Below are positions 27,909 to 31,784 of a stretch of 31,784 nucleotides of DNA, piece after piece (position 1 is the stretch's first letter; each line of letters opens with the position of its first letter). The notes under the pieces are model-generated. The model was not told the origin of the DNA. It searched no databases and saw only the letters and a list, made by a program, of their open reading frames with translations. Source of the DNA: a virus; IMG/VR virus record IMGVR_UViG_3300032163_000070, positions 1 through 31,784 of that record. One strand, 5' to 3'. A program made the position numbers and the translations under genes.

Positions 27909-29197
27909 TACATCTGAAGAAATATAAACCTGATCCCGGTCAAGAAGCCTTCCATTATGCGATAGGTAGGTTATTTAACTATGTAGCTATGATTTGCGGA
28001 ATCCGGGGGGGCAAAACCTTTGCCGGTGCAAGGGAAGCAGGCAAACAGGCATGGAATAGTAAGGCAGAGCCAATGGCTGTATTCGGTATAGTTGCCCCGA
28101 CTTTTAATATGCTTGACCGCACCACTTGGAAAGAGTTTCGCTATGCAATGCGCCCTTTAATCGCAAGGGAAAATGAAACCAAGAAAATAATCACATTAAA
28201 AAACGGTAGGGAAGTTTACGGCTTTTCAGCAGAGCAACCGGATAAGATACGGAATGTTACACTATGCGGATTTTGGGTAGATGAAGCGCGCGAGTGTAAA
28301 GATTTTAAAACACTTTGGGATGTTTTATTGGGGCGTGTGCTATCAACGAAGGGCAAAGGTTTTATTACTACAAGCCCTAATAGTTTTGATGATATACATG
28401 ATATTTTTATTGCTAATAAGAAAGAACATTATGGAACGGTAAGATTTACCACATACGAAAATACGCATTTAGATAAATCAGCTATAGATGAATTAGCGCG
28501 CCTTTATGACGCAAAATATATGCAACAGGAATTATTGGGGCAGTTTGTTATATTTGAGGGCGCTGTTTATTATACATTTAATCGCTTGCTTAACGCAGGT
28601 GATTTAGCTTTTAAGGTTACACAATATAATCCTAACCTGCCATTAAATTTATGTTGTGATTTTAATGTTGAACCTATGGCTTGGGTAATAGCGCAATACG
28701 GCATAAATCAGCAGACTAAACTTAAGGAAGTTTATTTTATAGATGAGATTTATTTACATAATTCAAATACCATAGAGTGTTGTAACGAGTTTAAGACACG
28801 CTATCTGAATCATACCGCAGGGATTCATTTATTTGGCGATGCTACAGGTGAGGCAAGGCATACAGACAGCAATATTACTAACTGGAAGATTATACAAAAT
28901 GAGTTATCAAGATATGGCGTTACTAAATATGTGCCTAAGAAAAATTCTGCCGAGAGAGATAGGATAAACGCAGTCAATGGTATGATTTGTAACTCTAAAG
29001 GTGAGCGCAGGATTTTAGTTAATCCTAAATGCAGGAATTTAATCAGGGATTTTGAGCAAGTTTCCTATAAAAAAGGCTCAACGCAGATAGATAAAAATAA
29101 GGATTTTAAATTAACGCATCCATCCGATGCAGCAGGTTATTTCATTGAAAAAGAATTCAGTTTAAATCGTGGCCGCATAGAAGGTTTAAAAATATAG
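27905..29197 (+). CDS. terL: Terminase large subunit (TerL)
   Basis: 430 residues. ATPase: Walker A-like GIRGGKT (32-38), Walker B FWVDEA (123-128, Asp126-Glu127), coupling TTSPN (155-159). Nuclease (RNase H-like): CCDFNVEPMAW with Asp252, HLFGDATGEA with Asp312 and HPSDAAGYF with Asp408. Both domains are complete and all acidic residues present, so packaging and cleavage should be functional. Overlaps the small-subunit gene by 4 bases. The family could be placed by phylogeny; cos or pac packaging cannot be told by eye. Confidence 0.95.
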   Translation: MIHLKKYKPDPGQEAFHYAIGRLFNYVAMICGIRGGKTFAGAREAGKQAWNSKAEPMAVFGIVAPTFNMLDRTTWKEFRYAMRPLIARENETKKIITLKNGREVYGFSAEQPDKIRNVTLCGFWVDEARECKDFKTLWDVLLGRVLSTKGKGFITTSPNSFDDIHDIFIANKKEHYGTVRFTTYENTHLDKSAIDELARLYDAKYMQQELLGQFVIFEGAVYYTFNRLLNAGDLAFKVTQYNPNLPLNLCCDFNVEPMAWVIAQYGINQQTKLKEVYFIDEIYLHNSNTIECCNEFKTRYLNHTAGIHLFGDATGEARHTDSNITNWKIIQNELSRYGVTKYVPKKNSAERDRINAVNGMICNSKGERRILVNPKCRNLIRDFEQVSYKKGSTQIDKNKDFKLTHPSDAAGYFIEKEFSLNRGRIEGLKI

Positions 29198-29207
29198 GAG
29201 AGAAGAT

Positions 29208-30779
29208 ATGAGTAATATCAAAGACATTGTTGAAAATAAACACCGGGTTCATAAACAATATTGCAACTATTGGAATTTTCTCTTAGAGAGTTGGGAAGGC
29301 GGAGTTGATTATTCTCTTTCGTATGTAATATCCAGTAATAATCATTTCGGGCAAATCGTGGATTCCCTGTTTCAGATATTCGCAGGCGGTAAGCAAATCA
29401 CTAATGTTACCCGCAGTAATTTATTTCAGCATCCTAAAGAACGCGCGCAGGATTATAAAGACCGCGTGCAGATGAGTTATTATTATAATTTCTGTTCTCC
29501 CATAATAGATATTTATACAGACCATTTATTTAAACAAACCATTATAGAAGATTTCGGGAATATCCAGAATATAGTTGAATTGCGTAAAGAAAACATAGAC
29601 AGAAAAAACGGTTCTATCTTAGAGTTTAGAAAAGAACTTACAGAAATGGCGCAAGTTTATGGCCATGTATTTGTGTTATGCGATACTCCCAATATTGATA
29701 AGAATTTATTGACATTCCAAGATGTAATTGATAATGATGTGTTTCCTTATTTTACTATTTTTTCTCCGCAGAGCATAATTAACTGGGCGCTTGATAGTTT
29801 CGGTAATCCTTATTGGGTGCTTGTAATTGAAAGTGAAGATGCTAATTCTAATCCGTTTAATATGAATACGGATAAACCAAGTAATTATTATTATAGGCTT
29901 TGGACGCGCCAAGAATGGATTTTATATGATGGTGAATATAAAGAGATAGGGCGAGGATTACATAATTTAGGTTTTGTGCCTATTACTTGCGTATTTGATA
30001 AACAAAGTAAGAAGGTGCGTAACTTCTTAGGGGTAAGTGCGATTGCTGATATAGCTTTCATAGCAAGGGATATTTATAACTCATGTTCAGAATTAAAACA
30101 AATATTACGCGACCAGACATTTGCTTTTCTGGCCTTGCAAGGAGAAAGTTCGGAATATGATGAATTATCTATTGGCACGGGTAAAGGTTTGTTATATCCA
30201 GTTGATCGTAACCCTCCGCAGTATATTTCTCCTCCAAGCATAAATGCAGAAGTTTATTTTAAACATATAGATAGGCAGGTTACAAAGATATTCCAATTAG
30301 CTAAACTTGAAGGTGGTAGCGCTGATTTTCAGGGCCAAACAGCAGTTAATCAATCAGGAGTATCTAAGGCATGGGATTTTAACCAGACTAACTCTGCTTT
30401 ATCAAAGAAAGCAACTAACATAGAAAATGGCGAGATGAAGTTATGGCAGATGTTCGCAGCGTGGCAGGGATTAGAGTTTGACGGCAGTATTGTATATCCA
30501 AATGAGTTTTCTATTCAAAGTCTGAAGCAGGACTTGGATGAGGCTGAACAGGCGGCCAGAGTTCAATTAGGAAAGACTTTTAACATAGAAGTAAAGAAAG
30601 CAATCATTAAAAAGAAATTCCCAAGATTGCCTGATACAGAACTGGAAAAAATGATGAAGGAAATTGAAATAAATGAAGGCAAAGGCGAGAGTGGCCGGCT
30701 GATTGATAGATTGCCTTCATTAGCAGAAAGATTTATGAACGCTAACTCAAGCGGTAAAAAGGAGGAGCAAAATGTTTAA
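29208..30779 (+). CDS. Portal protein
   Basis: 523 residues, GGAGAGAAG site before the ATG, directly after TerL. Features typical of portal proteins: QDYKDRVQMSYYYNFCSPIIDIYTDHLF (about 84-112), AQVYGHVFVLCDTP, FPYFTIFSPQSIINWALD, a clip/stem helix region (LGVSAIADIAFIARDIYNSCSELKQILRDQTFAFLALQGE) and a C-terminal helical crown (TFNIEVKKAIIKKKFPRLPDTELEKMMKEIE). The dodecameric portal forms the DNA channel and the docking site for TerL. Overlaps the scaffold gene by 8 bases. Confidence 0.85.
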   Translation: MSNIKDIVENKHRVHKQYCNYWNFLLESWEGGVDYSLSYVISSNNHFGQIVDSLFQIFAGGKQITNVTRSNLFQHPKERAQDYKDRVQMSYYYNFCSPIIDIYTDHLFKQTIIEDFGNIQNIVELRKENIDRKNGSILEFRKELTEMAQVYGHVFVLCDTPNIDKNLLTFQDVIDNDVFPYFTIFSPQSIINWALDSFGNPYWVLVIESEDANSNPFNMNTDKPSNYYYRLWTRQEWILYDGEYKEIGRGLHNLGFVPITCVFDKQSKKVRNFLGVSAIADIAFIARDIYNSCSELKQILRDQTFAFLALQGESSEYDELSIGTGKGLLYPVDRNPPQYISPPSINAEVYFKHIDRQVTKIFQLAKLEGGSADFQGQTAVNQSGVSKAWDFNQTNSALSKKATNIENGEMKLWQMFAAWQGLEFDGSIVYPNEFSIQSLKQDLDEAEQAARVQLGKTFNIEVKKAIIKKKFPRLPDTELEKMMKEIEINEGKGESGRLIDRLPSLAERFMNANSSGKKEEQNV

Positions 30780-31494
30780 GTTTCTAAGTAGGTTGGGATT
30801 GGTATTGTTTGAGGAAGAAGTTAAACCGCCGGTAAAGGTAGAATTTACCAAAGAACAACAAGATGCGGTAAATGCTATTGTGCAAGACCGCCTTGCAAGA
30901 GAAAAAGATAAATACCGAGATTATGATGATTTGGTAAAGTTTAAGACTGATCATCAGAAACAATTAGACGCGCAGACACAGAAAGATTTAGAAGCGCGTA
31001 AGGAATACGATAAGTTAAAAGAATTACACGGAAAAGAATTAGCAGATGCTAAAGCAGTGATAACACAGAAAGACCAAGCATTGCTTGACGCACGCATAGG
31101 ATATAATCTTGATGCGGAGTTATCAAAACAGAACGCATATATTGAAGAAGCAAGGGCATTGTTGAAAAGCAATGTTAAAGTTGATGCTGAAGGGAATTTA
31201 TATATTGACGGCAAAGACGCAAATAATATGCCTATTAAGTTTACGATAGAGCAAGGGATAAAAGATTTTCTTACAAAAAGACCGCATCTGGTTAAAGCAA
31301 ATGCAAGACCGGGCGCGGGAACACTTCCAGCCGGTGGTGATGGCGGTGCTGGTGCAGGTGGAGCTGATGACCTCATGAAGCTCAACGAAGAATATATAGT
31401 TGCCCATACATCAGGCAATCATAAGAGGGCGCAGGAAATAAGAACGAAAATAAAAGGAATCTTGACTGCGAAGGGCGTGAATAGAAGTGCTTAA
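30772..31494 (+). CDS. Capsid scaffold protein (GP20/DUF4355-like)
   Basis: 240 residues. Residues 22-110 are a continuous coiled coil starting 'VEFTKEQQDAVNAIVQDRLAREKDKYRDYDDLVKFK', the usual opening of phage scaffold proteins of this type. Then a small domain (DARIGYNLDAELSKQNAYIEEARALLKSNVKVDAEGNLYIDG...) and a Gly-rich linker (AGTLPAGGDGGAGAGGADD) before a short C-terminal helix that may contact the shell. GGAGG 9 bases before the ATG. The following capsid gene and portal before it confirm the role. Confidence 0.8.
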   Translation: MFKFLSRLGLVLFEEEVKPPVKVEFTKEQQDAVNAIVQDRLAREKDKYRDYDDLVKFKTDHQKQLDAQTQKDLEARKEYDKLKELHGKELADAKAVITQKDQALLDARIGYNLDAELSKQNAYIEEARALLKSNVKVDAEGNLYIDGKDANNMPIKFTIEQGIKDFLTKRPHLVKANARPGAGTLPAGGDGGAGAGGADDLMKLNEEYIVAHTSGNHKRAQEIRTKIKGILTAKGVNRSA

Positions 31495-31507
31495 CGCTTT
31501 CGTTCTT
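31440..31507 (+). repeat. Inverted repeat across the scaffold stop
   Basis: AAGAACGAAA (31440-31449) is the exact complement of TTTCGTTCTT (31498-31507), enclosing 48 bases and the scaffold TAA. An alternative hairpin could use CGAA...GCGT against ACGC...TTCG. The stem lies 30 bases before the capsid start and may shape capsid mRNA ends or translation. Confidence 0.4.
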
Positions 31508-31537
31508 AAAAATATTGAGGAAAGGAGGACTTACAAT

Positions 31538-31784
31538 ATGAAATTTCTAAAATACATCTTTGGTTCTATTATATTCGGTTTAGGAGCAGATACAACTGAA
31601 ACTACTTTGCAGGAATGTGTTCCTACAATAGTAGCTTCTGCCCTCTTGGAGCTTGAGGAAGGCGACATAATCAGGCCTTTAGTAACTAATGTTCCATTTC
31701 CCGGGCCGGGTATTCTTCATCAGACACCCTTTATCACGAAACTAGCTTCTGAAGCTGACGATACTTTAGCAAGTCAGGCGTTAG
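31538..31784 (+). CDS. Major capsid protein, N-terminal part (cut by window edge)
   Basis: 82 complete residues; GGAGG ribosome site 9 bases before the ATG and order portal-scaffold-capsid. After an unusual hydrophobic start (MKFLKYIFGSIIFGLGADTTETT) the sequence has 'CVPTIVASALLELEEGDIIRPLVTNVPFPGPGILHQTPFITKLASEADDTL', which looks like the N-arm of an HK97-fold capsid protein (P/LV motif, later 'TPF..KL'). The rest lies outside the window, so fold cannot be confirmed. Confidence 0.65.
   Translation, partial: MKFLKYIFGSIIFGLGADTTETTLQECVPTIVASALLELEEGDIIRPLVTNVPFPGPGILHQTPFITKLASEADDTLASQAL

Noticed and set aside
30954-31418. 154-codon minus-strand frame opposite the scaffold gene
   Set aside because: Mirror of a coiled-coil gene with regular codons; no ribosome site.
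1-31784. Direct joining of window ends as a complete circle
   Set aside because: Reading the capsid frame across the junction meets a stop within about 25 codons, so a piece is missing if the genome is circular.
1-31784. tRNA genes, CRISPR arrays, integrase or transposase
   Set aside because: No cloverleaf, spaced repeat array or recombinase motif was seen.

Overview
The window is a tightly packed bacteriophage genome segment, almost certainly from a tailed phage with a long non-contractile tail (siphovirus morphology), probably assembled from a metagenome. All but one of the supported genes lie on the + strand, most overlap or abut their neighbours, and overall G+C is low (roughly a third to 40 percent by eye). 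The packaging, head, neck, tail, lysis, recombination and replication genes are recognisable. No integrase, tRNA gene or CRISPR array was seen. An overlapping inner-membrane/lipoprotein gene pair that looks like Rz/Rz1 spanins points to a host with an outer membrane. The host phylum cannot be fixed from sequence alone.

Layout. 2-934 is the 3' part of a virion protein cut by the window edge. 944-5788 holds a small membrane protein, neck/connector proteins, an embedded GT2 glycosyltransferase, a MuF-like protein, a tail terminator candidate and the major tail protein. 5788-6171 holds a broken small gene. 6172-12107 is the tail module: assembly chaperone with a textbook -1 frameshift signal, tape measure, distal tail protein with an inserted carbohydrate-binding-like domain, hub protein and a further tail protein; the only minus-strand gene, a 36-residue membrane peptide with its own promoter, sits inside this module. 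12104-14274 is the lysis region (holin candidate, spanin pair, another membrane protein, a VRR-NUC nuclease, a ribbon-helix-helix-like protein and an endolysin with a membrane anchor). 14271-17885 is the recombination/replication region (Sak4-type RecA-like ATPase, its small partner, HTH protein, Lin1244/DUF4373-like replication protein, an iteron-rich candidate origin, a DPPY methyltransferase-like protein). 17939-20081 is a run of small unknown genes, several with zinc ribbons.

20068-26584 is the unusual part: a translationally coupled cassette of a split minimal thiamine-diphosphate enzyme, three different radical SAM proteins (the third of visibly higher G+C) and three glycosyltransferases, followed by a small HELLH-type metallopeptidase-like gene. 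Together with the glycosyltransferase and a DUF6165-like gene embedded in the neck genes, it suggests that the phage makes and attaches an unusual sugar or other small group to its virion, its nucleic acid or the host surface. 27414-31784 carries a promoter, a strong intrinsic terminator, the terminase subunits, portal, scaffold and the start of the major capsid gene.

Regulation visible in the sequence includes a perfect sigma70-type promoter at 16334 followed about 70 bases later by an intrinsic terminator, and two leaders (before the endolysin and before the replication protein) that share an unusual architecture: two arms A and B, a terminator-like hairpin, then the complements A' and B' just upstream of the ribosome binding site. 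The left edge (virion/neck genes) and right edge (capsid gene) would fit a circularly permuted genome with a short missing piece, but the ends do not join in frame directly.
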